A DNA stretch of 12,132 bases, taken from Erysipelotrichaceae bacterium UBA3379. Its GTDB lineage: Bacteria > Bacillota_I > Bacilli_A > Erysipelotrichales > Coprobacillaceae. Every line of letters begins with the position of its first letter. Within the stretch, counting starts at the first letter, position 1. The stretch covers positions 49,192 through 61,323 of the forward strand of contig DEPZ01000051.1 in the NCBI GenBank assembly GCA_002359025.1, given 5' to 3'. The notes beneath the pieces are model-generated. The model ran no database searches. It was not told where the DNA came from and saw only the letters and a program-made list of their open reading frames with translations. This document shows, one piece after another, positions 1 through 6,474 of the stretch. A program made the position numbers and the translations under genes.

Positions 1-53
1 AAAGCATCCATAGATAAACCTACACCTATAAAAAATATTTCAATAAATCCCAT
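1..53 (-). CDS. mntP: MntP-family manganese efflux pump, N-terminus only (runs off left edge)
   Basis: Only the first 17 full codons and part of an 18th are inside the window. Read on the minus strand from the ATG at 53 they give MGFIEIFFIGVGLSMDAF. This is the typical first transmembrane helix of MntP (formerly YebN/DUF204), including the conserved Gly-Leu-Ser-Met-Asp-Ala-Phe stretch whose Asp lies in the membrane. Members export Mn2+ across the cytoplasmic membrane and protect from manganese excess. An AGGAG lies about 8 bases upstream of the start and overlaps the end of the yigZ reading frame. The start is only 12 bp after the yigZ stop, so the two are probably co-transcribed. No room exists for a dedicated manganese riboswitch of the yybP-ykoY type in front of it. 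Family recognition rests on a short peptide. Confidence 0.78.
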   Translation of the reverse strand, partial: MGFIEIFFIGVGLSMDA

Positions 54-65
54 ATGCTTTTTCTC

Positions 66-662
66 CTATTCATCTTTTGGAATATAATCTGTACTGATAA
101 TTTTATATGTAAATTGATTGCTTGTAAACTCCTGTATTTCATCTAGAAAATGTATATTTCTTAAATAGCACTGATAACTGACTCTATCAGTGTATTCTTG
201 ATGAATGCATTTGATGTTGTATTGTTTTAATAAATGTTCAAATTTACGTGTGAAAGAATAATCAATAGTTATTTCATATAAATCTACAAGTTCTTTTTCT
301 ACAATTTCAGCCTCTTTTAATGCTTCAGAGACACTTTGTGTATATGCACGTGTTAAGCCACCAGCACCAAGTTTAATTCCTCCAAAGTATCTTGTGACAA
401 TCGCAATAATATTGGTAAGACCTTGCATTTTTAATACATTTAACATGGGCATACCTGCTGTTTGTGATGGTTCTCCATCATCATTGGCACGTTCATGAGT
501 CCCAATGATATAAGCAACACAGTTATGTGTTGCATTTTTGTCACTGTATTTTTCAATCAACTCTTTTGCTTGATCAATGTCACTGCATGGAATGAGGTGA
601 CATACAAATTCAGATTTTTTAATAATGATAGTATTTTGTGTATATTCTTTAACCGAAAGCAT
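66..662 (-). CDS. yigZ: YigZ/IMPACT (UPF0029) family protein
   Basis: A 198-aa protein of the YigZ/IMPACT family, conserved in bacteria and related to the eukaryotic translation regulator IMPACT. Its precise bacterial role is not settled. The N-terminal domain shows the hallmark DDGEPSQTAGMP (about residues 61-72) and VTRYFGGIKLGAGGL (89-103). The last 60-70 residues fit the small ferredoxin-like DUF1949 domain. Length matches the family (about 200-215 aa). A longer reading frame could begin at a TTG at 698. The ATG at 662 is preferred because GAAAGGA lies 8 bases before it and the protein then begins MLSVKEYTQNT..., like other members. It is followed 12 bp later by mntP. The promoter at 687-714 fits this start. 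Confidence 0.9.
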   Translation of the reverse strand: MLSVKEYTQNTIIIKKSEFVCHLIPCSDIDQAKELIEKYSDKNATHNCVAYIIGTHERANDDGEPSQTAGMPMLNVLKMQGLTNIIAIVTRYFGGIKLGAGGLTRAYTQSVSEALKEAEIVEKELVDLYEITIDYSFTRKFEHLLKQYNIKCIHQEYTDRVSYQCYLRNIHFLDEIQEFTSNQFTYKIISTDYIPKDE

Positions 663-686
663 AATTTCATTCCTTTCTAATTCTAT

Positions 687-714
687 ATTATATATCAATT
701 CAATTTATTGTCAA
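687..714 (-). promoter_or_regulatory. SigA-type promoter for yigZ-mntP
   Basis: On the minus strand TTGACA (714-709) is followed after 16 bases by TATAAT (692-687). This places the transcript start near 680 and a leader of about 18 bases before the ATG at 662. The -35 box is consensus and overlaps the -35 box of the opposite promoter by five bases. Confidence 0.68.
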
Positions 715-736
715 AACTTCATTAATGATTTATAAT
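708..736 (+). promoter_or_regulatory. SigA-type promoter for degV operon
   Basis: TTGTCA (708-713), a 17-base spacer and a perfect TATAAT (731-736) predict transcription from about 743, 29 bases before the degV start. It is arranged back to back with the yigZ promoter, sharing bases 709-713. Confidence 0.72.
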
Positions 737-771
737 GAAGTGTAGTAATTACAAAGAAATGAGGGATCATA

Positions 772-1635
772 GTGGGTAAGATTGCTATTTTGGTAGACAG
801 TGGTTGTCAAATAGAAATGAATAAGTATGAAAGTGAAGGTTTATATGTTGTTCCATTATGTATAACAATGAAAAACCACACTTATCTAGATCAAAAAGAA
901 ATTACAAGTTTAGAAGTTTTTGAAACAATGGATAGTGAAGATATCATGGTTATGACATCTCAACCATCAACTGGAGAAATGGTAGATGTTATCACAAGAA
1001 TTAAAGAAGCAGGATATGATGAAATTATTGGTTTACCAATTGCAACCGGGTTATCTTCAACTTTAAATGGTATGAAGGTTGCAAGTGATATGGTTGATAT
1101 ACCGATTACATTAATTGATACAAAAGGAACTGCTGGTAATCAAAAATATTTGGCTTTTACAGCTTTACAATTGGTTAAAGAAGGAAAGAAAGTCATTGAA
1201 ATAAAAGATATTCTTGAAAATCTTATAGAACATTCGGGTACAATTATTATGGCACCCAATTTAAAGCATCTTAAAAAAGGTGGCCGTATCACACCAGCTG
1301 TTGCATTACTTGCAGGTATGTTGAAGATTGTTCCGGTTATGGAGCTTAATTATGATTTAGGTGGTAAAATTGATACTCTTGCTAAAGTAAGAACACTTTC
1401 TAAAGCAAGACAAACAATTGTGAATCGTCTTATTGAATTAGGTGTAAATGCCAGAGAATATAAAGTGACTATTGAACATGTTTTATGTGAAGCTTCAGCA
1501 TTAGAAGTGAAACAAATGGTATTAGACAAAATAGGTGATATGGAAATCGAACTTAGAGAATTACCAGCTGTTGTTGGAGCGCATATGGGTGTGGGAGGAT
1601 TAGGACTTCAATATATCAAAAAATATAATGGATAA
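772..1635 (+). CDS. DegV family fatty-acid-binding protein
   Basis: A 287-aa cytoplasmic DegV-family protein. These bind a long-chain fatty acid between two domains, and FakB members present it to the FakA kinase for phosphorylation and phospholipid synthesis. Visible family signatures are the N-terminal IAILVDSGCQI, the TSQPSTGEM loop (residues 62-70, whose Ser/Thr residues contact the acyl carboxylate), the GLPIATGLSSTLNGM segment, and the C-terminal GAHMGVGGLGLQY that closes the head-group pocket. Length is normal for the family. The start is GTG at 772, supported by GAGGG at 761-765 six bases upstream, which removes the need for any other start. It is followed 11 bp later by the coiled-coil gene, so the two form an operon. 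No fakA is in the window. Whether this is a true FakB or a paralogue of other role cannot be decided here. Confidence 0.92.
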   Translation: MGKIAILVDSGCQIEMNKYESEGLYVVPLCITMKNHTYLDQKEITSLEVFETMDSEDIMVMTSQPSTGEMVDVITRIKEAGYDEIIGLPIATGLSSTLNGMKVASDMVDIPITLIDTKGTAGNQKYLAFTALQLVKEGKKVIEIKDILENLIEHSGTIIMAPNLKHLKKGGRITPAVALLAGMLKIVPVMELNYDLGGKIDTLAKVRTLSKARQTIVNRLIELGVNAREYKVTIEHVLCEASALEVKQMVLDKIGDMEIELRELPAVVGAHMGVGGLGLQYIKKYNG

Positions 1636-1646
1636 GGAGAAGAATT

Positions 1647-1940
1647 ATGGCACTATTCGATGATATAACAAAGAAAGCTGCAAAGTTTACTGAAGGAGCT
1701 ATTGATAAGACTCAAGAACTTGCAGGTGTAGCTAAGCTTAAACTCAAGATGAAAAATTTAGAATCTGATTTAGATGATGTTTATGTAGAATTAGGAAAAA
1801 GATATTTTCAACAATTAGATGACCAAGATGTTATTATCGATATGGAACTAGAAAATATGTGTCGTCAAGTTAGAGATTATAAATTAAAAATAGAAGATCT
1901 AGAAAGACAAATAGAATCACAAAAAACTCAAACAAAATAA
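1647..1940 (+). CDS. Small coiled-coil protein of unknown function
   Basis: A 97-aa, strongly charged protein with no signal peptide or membrane segment. After an amphipathic start (MALFDDITKKAAKFTEG...), residues about 30-95 form a heptad-rich helical region (KMKNLESDLDDVYVELGKRYF, then RQVRDYKLKIEDLERQIES) that should be a coiled coil. It resembles the helical N-terminal half of small Firmicute proteins that usually end in a zinc ribbon, but no CxxC pair is present. It may therefore be a ribbon-less version. That comparison is from memory. GGAGAAG lies 5-10 bases before the ATG, and it follows degV with an 11-bp gap. The stop codon is inside the loop of the following hairpin. Function is unknown. 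Confidence 0.8.
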   Translation: MALFDDITKKAAKFTEGAIDKTQELAGVAKLKLKMKNLESDLDDVYVELGKRYFQQLDDQDVIIDMELENMCRQVRDYKLKIEDLERQIESQKTQTK

Positions 1941-1952
1941 AGTTTGAGTTTT
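1923..1952 (+). terminator. Hairpin at the end of the degV operon, probable terminator
   Basis: AAAACTCAAAC (1923-1933) pairs perfectly with GTTTGAGTTTT (1942-1952) around an 8-base loop that contains the stop codon of the coiled-coil gene. The only T-rich part directly after is the end of the stem itself, and a second run of T follows at about 1965. The termination signal is therefore weak or imperfect. Confidence 0.5.
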
Positions 1953-1997
1953 AAAAAATTTAACTTTTTCATATAAACACCTAAAAAACGGTTTTTA

Positions 1998-2040
1998 TAT
2001 ACGAATTTTCACAACATCAAATTCGTATACTGTATATAAT
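1998..2040 (+). promoter_or_regulatory. Inverted-repeat operator plus -10 box before the 198-aa/WYL/two-component operon
   Basis: TATACGAATTT (1998-2008) and AAATTCGTATA (2019-2029) are a perfect 11-bp inverted repeat separated by 10 bases, so the arm centres are two helical turns apart. TATAAT (2035-2040) follows directly, with a start site expected near 2047 and the gene's ATG at 2062. The place where a -35 box would sit (about 2012-2017) falls between the two arms and has poor consensus. This fits control by a dimeric protein. The WYL protein encoded in the same run is the natural candidate; that link is inference. Confidence 0.6.
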
Positions 2041-2061
2041 AGTAGACGAGGAGATGGGAAT

Positions 2062-2658
2062 ATGAAAAAGGATTATCAATCAGTAGTAGAAAAAAGTTTA
2101 TTAAAAAGAAAAGAATATTTATTATCAATTACATCATCTAAATACGTTTTGCATAAGATTTATAGTTGTTTTAGTGAAAAAGCTTTAAAAAAGCTTTTAA
2201 ATAAAAAAGATGTCTATCAACAATTATATAGAGATGCATGTATTGCTTTATATCAAACATCTTCTTATGATGAAATGGAATATCATTTAATGATGATGAA
2301 TCAATTTTTTCATGAAGAAAGCTATGATTATATAAAAGATATTATACTTAATAAGTTCATAAAAAATGGGATCGGTTTAAAAGAATATTGTGTATTAAGA
2401 CATCTTATAGCTTTTGAATATATTCCATTTCAAATATTAGTGAATCAACTAGAACATATGTTTCATGTTTCTTATTTAGAGCTTGCTAAGATATGTTTAT
2501 TAGAAGATGAATATCATATGGCATATCTTTATTTAAAGAAATTAGATGAATGCAAAGATGAAAAAGTCTTAGATTTATTATGTAGTTATAGTTTAAAAGA
2601 TTACTTACTATTAAAGAAACATTATCAAACACATAAAAAAGTCATGATTTATCAATAA
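2062..2658 (+). CDS. Unrecognised 198-aa protein, first gene of WYL/two-component operon
   Basis: A 198-aa protein that I do not recognise. It starts MKKDYQSVVEKSLLKRKEYLLS, is rich in Leu, Tyr, Lys and His, and looks all-helical and cytoplasmic, with no signal peptide and no convincing membrane helix. The region from about residue 125 to 190 has short helix-pair character (LELAKICLLEDEYHMAYLYL, then DEKVLDLLCSYSLKDYLLL), reminiscent of degenerate TPR-like repeats. This is a weak impression. GAGGAG 8-13 bases before the ATG is a clear ribosome binding site. It ends 16 bp before the WYL regulator and is the first gene after the inverted-repeat promoter. Its job may therefore be linked to that regulator or to the two-component system. 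No catalytic motif is visible. Confidence 0.75.
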   Translation: MKKDYQSVVEKSLLKRKEYLLSITSSKYVLHKIYSCFSEKALKKLLNKKDVYQQLYRDACIALYQTSSYDEMEYHLMMMNQFFHEESYDYIKDIILNKFIKNGIGLKEYCVLRHLIAFEYIPFQILVNQLEHMFHVSYLELAKICLLEDEYHMAYLYLKKLDECKDEKVLDLLCSYSLKDYLLLKKHYQTHKKVMIYQ

Positions 2659-2674
2659 AATATGAGGTGAAACA

Positions 2675-3667
2675 ATGGGGAAGAAAATGTATTATATTTT
2701 AAAAATCATACAATCATGTAAGGATAAAGGGATATCAGCTTCTGATATCCTTTCAAAGCTTAATGAATATGATGTGACTATGAATATTAAAACAGTCTAT
2801 AGTTGTATAGAAAGAATCAATGAATTTTTTGAAGAATTTGTTGGTAAAAATATGATTGTTGGATCTAAAAAGATAGGATATAGAATAGATAAAGAATTAT
2901 TTAGTGATGGGGAGTTACAGTTTTTATTAGATAGTATTGCTTTTCATCAGGATTTAAGATATGAAGATAAGCAGAAACTCTTTAATCGTTTAAAATCATT
3001 ATCTTCCTATCACCAACAAAACCGCTTAATAGAATTTGTTCCTAATGAAAGACATTTAACATTCTCTTTATTTCAAAACATCTCTACAATTATGAAAGCT
3101 ATTGAAAATAAATCTGTGATTTCTTTTCAATATATTAATTATGAAGTTATACATAATCAATTAAAAGAAGTTGCTTCTTTAAATGGAAATGATAAAAGTA
3201 TTTATTATGCATCTCCATATCAAATTGTTGTAAGAAATAATCATTATTATTTGATAGCTTATAATGAAAAACATCCAAATCAGCTCACAACATATCGTAT
3301 TGATCGAATGCGAACAATTATTTCAACAAATATGCCCTTTATAGAAATACGTGAACAATTTGATATGAAAGATGAAATAGATAAAATGATGAATATGTTT
3401 ATCTCTCATCAAAGAGATACATTGCAAATAGAATGTCATCATAAAATATTAAGAGAAGTGATTTCACGTTTTGGTGAAGATATAGCCGTACAAAAGGTCG
3501 CAGATAGTTATATGATAACGATTGAAGATATCGCTATATCTGATGGTTTAATAGGGTGGTTAATGATGTTACAAGATCAAGTGAAAGTCATTTCACCTTT
3601 ATATTTGCAAGAAGAAATGAAAAAGCGTATTACAAAAATGCTTCATCAATATGAAAATATGATATAA
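2675..3667 (+). CDS. HTH-WYL domain transcriptional regulator
   Basis: A 330-aa DNA-binding regulator. Residues 3-70 form a winged helix-turn-helix (KMYYILKIIQSCKDKG, then SASDILSKL and MNIKTVYSCIERINEFF as putative recognition helix). Residues about 140-220 are a WYL domain, with VISFQYINYE, SPYQIVVRNNHYYLIAYNEK and TTYRIDRM as the recognisable strands. A C-terminal extension (about 240-325) matches the WCX-type tail common in this family. WYL domains sense small ligands or nucleic acids, and members act as repressors or activators. The ligand here is unknown. AGGTGA lies 5 bases before the ATG. The gene sits 16 bp after the 198-aa gene and 19 bp before the response regulator start, so one transcript probably carries all of them. 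It may control its own operon through the repeat at 1998-2029. Confidence 0.88.
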   Translation: MGKKMYYILKIIQSCKDKGISASDILSKLNEYDVTMNIKTVYSCIERINEFFEEFVGKNMIVGSKKIGYRIDKELFSDGELQFLLDSIAFHQDLRYEDKQKLFNRLKSLSSYHQQNRLIEFVPNERHLTFSLFQNISTIMKAIENKSVISFQYINYEVIHNQLKEVASLNGNDKSIYYASPYQIVVRNNHYYLIAYNEKHPNQLTTYRIDRMRTIISTNMPFIEIREQFDMKDEIDKMMNMFISHQRDTLQIECHHKILREVISRFGEDIAVQKVADSYMITIEDIAISDGLIGWLMMLQDQVKVISPLYLQEEMKKRITKMLHQYENMI

Positions 3668-3686
3668 TGTTTTTTAGGTGATGATT

Positions 3687-4361
3687 ATGCAAAAGATAAT
3701 GATAATAGAAGATGATTTTGCAATTGCTTCTACTTTAAAACAACATTTAGAAAAATGGAATTATGATGTCTTTGTAGAAAATGATTTTGAACATGTGATT
3801 GAAGATTTTACATCCTATATGCCCCAACTTGTCTTATTAGATATTTCTTTGCCTTTTTTTGATGGTTATCATTGGTGTGGGAAGATAAGAGAGATTAGTG
3901 ATATACCAATTATATTTATATCTTCAGCAAGTGAGAATATGAATATCGTAATGGCAATGAATATGGGTGGAGATGATTTTATATCTAAACCTTTTGATTT
4001 GGTTGTGATTACTGCCAAAATTCAAGCAATATTAAGAAGAACATATTCTTTTTCTAAAGACTTTCATATCTTAACATATAAAGATATTATGTTGAATCTT
4101 GTAGATGCAACATTATCTTTTCATGACCAATCTATCGAACTTACAAAGAATGAACTGAAGATTTTACAATTGCTTTTTGAAAAACCAGAAACCATTATCA
4201 CAAGAGAAGAAATCATGAATCATTTATGGCAAAGCCATCAATTTGTTGATGATAATACATTAAGTGTTAATGTAAATAGATTAAGAAAGAAAATAGAAGA
4301 TATAGGTTTAAAGAATATCATTACCACAAAGAAAGGAATGGGTTATATGTTATGTTTGTAA
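3687..4361 (+). CDS. BceR-like response regulator (OmpR/PhoB family)
   Basis: A 224-aa response regulator. The receiver domain (about 1-115) has the acidic pair EDD near residue 9, the phosphorylated Asp52 in LVLLDISLPFFDGYHW, Ser81 in FISSA and Lys103 in SKPFD. The C-terminal 95 residues are an OmpR-type winged helix (ELTKNELKILQLL, NTLSVNVNRLRKKIE, TTKKGMGYML). The segments DGYHWCGKIRE and MAMNMGGDDFISKPFDL are typical of the BceR/GraR/BraR group, which controls antimicrobial-peptide resistance transporters. The frame is open from a GTG at 3678, but AGGTGA at 3676-3681 is correctly spaced (5 bases) for the ATG at 3687. It overlaps the kinase gene by 10 bp. A matching TTACA-N4-TGTAA site is present at 11479-11492. 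Confidence 0.92.
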   Translation: MQKIMIIEDDFAIASTLKQHLEKWNYDVFVENDFEHVIEDFTSYMPQLVLLDISLPFFDGYHWCGKIREISDIPIIFISSASENMNIVMAMNMGGDDFISKPFDLVVITAKIQAILRRTYSFSKDFHILTYKDIMLNLVDATLSFHDQSIELTKNELKILQLLFEKPETIITREEIMNHLWQSHQFVDDNTLSVNVNRLRKKIEDIGLKNIITTKKGMGYMLCL

Positions 4362-5326
4362 AGTTTTTAAAGACAAAACTCATGTATTTTTTGTTGTATA
4401 TGACTTTTATGATTATATTTAGTATAGTGAGTTTATTTGGTTATATGTCTTTATATGTTATAGGGTATGTGATTCTTTTATGTAGTATTATATTTATCAT
4501 TTATTTACTTATTGACTATTATATGTTTATGAATAAATATCGCACACTTCAACATATGAAAAGTCATATTTGTTCGTCGTTAGAAAACTTGCCTCAATCA
4601 AAAAATATGATAGAAACTCAATATCAAGAATTATTACACATACTTTATCAAAGTTATCATGATCTAGAAACAAAGAAAACACAGTCTTACAATGATATGC
4701 TAGAATACTATACAATGTGGGTACATCAGATTAAAACACCTATATCAGCATTAAAACTATTACTTCAATCAAAAGAAAATAGTCAAGACATGTTATTGGA
4801 AGTTATAAAAATAGAACAATATGTGAATATGGTTTTACACTATTTAAAATTAGAAGATATGCATCAAGATTTATTATTTAAAAAAATTTCTTTAGATCAT
4901 ATGGTGAGTAAAGTTGTGAAGAAACATGTTCTTTTTTTTAGTCATAGTAAAGTGAATTTTGTCTATGATATTGATGAGACTTATGTATTGACTGATGAGA
5001 AATGGAGTTCATTTGTTATTGAACAAATTTTATCTAATGCTATTAAATATACATATACAGGCACAATTAAAATCTATAATGAGAAAGACAAATTATATAT
5101 TGAAGATACGGGTATAGGTATTAAATCTGAAGATTTGCCTCGTATTATGGAAAAGGGATATACGGGATATAATGGAAGACAAGATAAAAAAGCCAGTGGT
5201 ATAGGGTTATACTTATCTAAATCTATATTGGATTATTTAGGGCATGATATATCTATTGAATCAACAGTAGGTGTAGGAACAAGAGTGTGTATAGATTTTT
5301 ATTCTAAGGAAATGATATTTGAATAG
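4352..5326 (+). CDS. BceS-like intramembrane-sensing histidine kinase
   Basis: A 324-aa sensor kinase. Two membrane helices (about 12-30 and 34-55) are joined by only a few residues, so there is no extracellular sensor domain. This is the hallmark of BceS-type kinases, which receive their signal from the partner ABC transporter rather than binding the peptide themselves. The dimerisation/phosphoacceptor motif is MWVHQIKTPISALK with His125. The ATPase domain shows the N box (EQILSNAIKYT, Asn229), G1 (EDTGIGI, 251-257) and G2 (SGIGLYLSKS, 282-291). Length is as expected for the family. The start overlaps the end of the response regulator gene by 10 bp, and the nearest GGA is a rather long 14 bases away. 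Translation is therefore probably coupled. The expected partner genes bceA and bceB do not follow directly; a BceA-like gene appears only at 11579. Confidence 0.92.
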   Translation: MFVKFLKTKLMYFLLYMTFMIIFSIVSLFGYMSLYVIGYVILLCSIIFIIYLLIDYYMFMNKYRTLQHMKSHICSSLENLPQSKNMIETQYQELLHILYQSYHDLETKKTQSYNDMLEYYTMWVHQIKTPISALKLLLQSKENSQDMLLEVIKIEQYVNMVLHYLKLEDMHQDLLFKKISLDHMVSKVVKKHVLFFSHSKVNFVYDIDETYVLTDEKWSSFVIEQILSNAIKYTYTGTIKIYNEKDKLYIEDTGIGIKSEDLPRIMEKGYTGYNGRQDKKASGIGLYLSKSILDYLGHDISIESTVGVGTRVCIDFYSKEMIFE

Positions 5327-5335
5327 GGGGGATGA

Positions 5336-6088
5336 ATGATGAATTATCAAAAAATCAATGCGAAAACAGTAGATGAGTGGAATGAAGAAGGATGGCAATG
5401 GGGACAACCTATTTGTCATGAAACATATATGGCAGCGTTAAAAGGAAAATGGGATGTAAAATTAACATCAAATCGCTATGTTCCCCATAGTTGGTTTGGT
5501 GATTTAAAGGGGAAAAAGATATTAGGACTTGCAAGTGGTGGTGGACAACAAATTCCTATTTTTAGTGCATTAGGTGCAAGTTGTACAGTATTGGATTATT
5601 CCAAATCTCAATGTGAAAGTGAAAGAATGGTCGCAAAAAGAGAAGGATATGAAGTAGAGGTTATACAAGGAGATATGACAAAGAGATTCCCTTTTGATGA
5701 CGAAACATTTGATCTTATCTTTCATCCTGTTTCTAATTGTTATGTAGAAGAAGTCAAACCTATATTTAAGGAATGTTATCGTGTCTTAAAAAAGGGTGGC
5801 ATATTGTTATGTGGATTAGATAATGGTATGAATTATATTTTTGATAAAGATGAAACAAAGATCAAGTATTCTTTGCCGTATAATCCATTAAAGGATCCAA
5901 AGATATATGAAGAAGCTATGCAAGATCATGATGGTATACAGTTTTCACATACTTTAGAAGAACAAATTGGTGGACAATTAGAAGCTGGTTTTGTATTGAC
6001 ACATCTTTATGAAGATACAAATGGTGAAGGAAACTTGCATGAGCATCATATTCCTACATATATTGCTACACGTTCGATAAAGGAGTAA
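5336..6088 (+). CDS. Class I SAM-dependent methyltransferase, substrate unknown
   Basis: A 250-aa soluble methyltransferase with a Rossmann-type SAM fold. Motif I is KILGLASGGGQQ (residues 61-72), with the acidic residue that binds the SAM ribose at Asp87 (TVLDYS). Asp113 in QGDMTKRFPFDDETFDLIF marks the adenine-binding and motif IV region, and YRVLKKGGILL (148-158) is the post-motif III strand. It falls in the Methyltransf_11/25 group of small-molecule methyltransferases. The sequence does not reveal the substrate. A run of six Gs and GAT precede two possible starts, ATG at 5336 and ATG at 5339; the second has the better spacing and would give 249 aa. It begins 9 bp after the kinase stop and probably shares its transcript. 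Confidence 0.88.
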   Translation: MMNYQKINAKTVDEWNEEGWQWGQPICHETYMAALKGKWDVKLTSNRYVPHSWFGDLKGKKILGLASGGGQQIPIFSALGASCTVLDYSKSQCESERMVAKREGYEVEVIQGDMTKRFPFDDETFDLIFHPVSNCYVEEVKPIFKECYRVLKKGGILLCGLDNGMNYIFDKDETKIKYSLPYNPLKDPKIYEEAMQDHDGIQFSHTLEEQIGGQLEAGFVLTHLYEDTNGEGNLHEHHIPTYIATRSIKE

Positions 6089-6093
6089 AAAAC

Positions 6094-6427
6094 ATGGAAT
6101 TGAAAAGTATAGATCAATCCAATTATTGGGATTGTATATTACTATCTGTAGAAGATAGTCAAAAGGATTTTGTTGCAGATAATAAGCAATCGTTAGTAGA
6201 AGCAGCTTATGAAGAAGGACTTTATCCACTTGGAATTTATCATAAAGATGAGATGGTGGGATTTTTATTATATGATTATGATCAAACCATTCCTGGGTGG
6301 TCTTTAAGTCGCTTTAAAGATGTATAGGGATATAGGGTTTCAAGAAATAAAAAAAGTAGAGTATAGTTTTTTAGGGAAGATTTTTTACGAAGTACAAATG
6401 GTTAAGCAATTGACAAATATAGTATAA
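6094..6427 (+). pseudogene. GNAT N-acetyltransferase broken by an internal frameshifting deletion
   Basis: The intact frame from the ATG at 6094 (AAGGAG at 6080-6085) gives a 77-aa product. Its start (MELKSIDQSNYWDCILLS) and strand pair (MVGFLLYDYD...GWSLSRF) are those of the N-terminal half of a GNAT acetyltransferase. It then hits a stop at 6325-6327. In the +1 frame from 6311 the text continues ALKMYRDIGFQEIKKVEYSF, then EVQMVKQLTNIV to a TAA at 6425-6427. This is the C-terminal GNAT helix and strands that normally follow the acetyl-CoA-binding loop. The loop itself (Arg/Gln-x-x-Gly-x-Gly) is absent from both parts. The joint carries about 111 codons where relatives have near 150, so roughly 100-115 bases are missing. 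Without the cofactor loop the enzyme should be inactive. It follows the methyltransferase by 5 bp. Confidence 0.82.
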
Positions 6428-6440
6428 ATAAAACTATTTA
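6410..6440 (+). promoter_or_regulatory. Possible promoter for the XRE-TPR regulator
   Basis: A consensus TTGACA lies at 6410-6415 inside the tail of the GNAT remnant. The best -10 candidates (CTATTT at 6434 or TATTTA at 6435) need a spacer of 18-19 bases and are poor matches. The promoter would be weak or regulated. It is reported because the regulator has no other obvious promoter. Confidence 0.3.
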
Positions 6441-6474
6441 CATATGATTATTTGTTATATAGGGAGAATTATAT

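Noticed and set aside
495..680. Plus-strand 61-aa frame opposite yigZ
   Set aside because: It lies entirely antisense to a conserved gene and its composition is not protein-like.
663..698. Twelve-residue N-terminal extension of the YigZ protein from a TTG at 698
   Set aside because: GAAAGGA is correctly spaced for the ATG at 662, and the extension would start upstream of, and overlap, the predicted transcript start region.
4527..4715. Minus-strand reading frame inside the kinase gene, and similar antisense frames at 5978-6229, 9400-9648 and 10319-10627
   Set aside because: They are shadows of well-supported genes, with no ribosome binding sites or recognisable domains.
6389..6398. GAAGTACAAA, identical to bases 7835-7844, as a possible shared regulator site
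   Set aside because: It codes for Glu-Val-Gln in the conserved C-terminal strand of the GNAT remnant, so the match is more likely chance.
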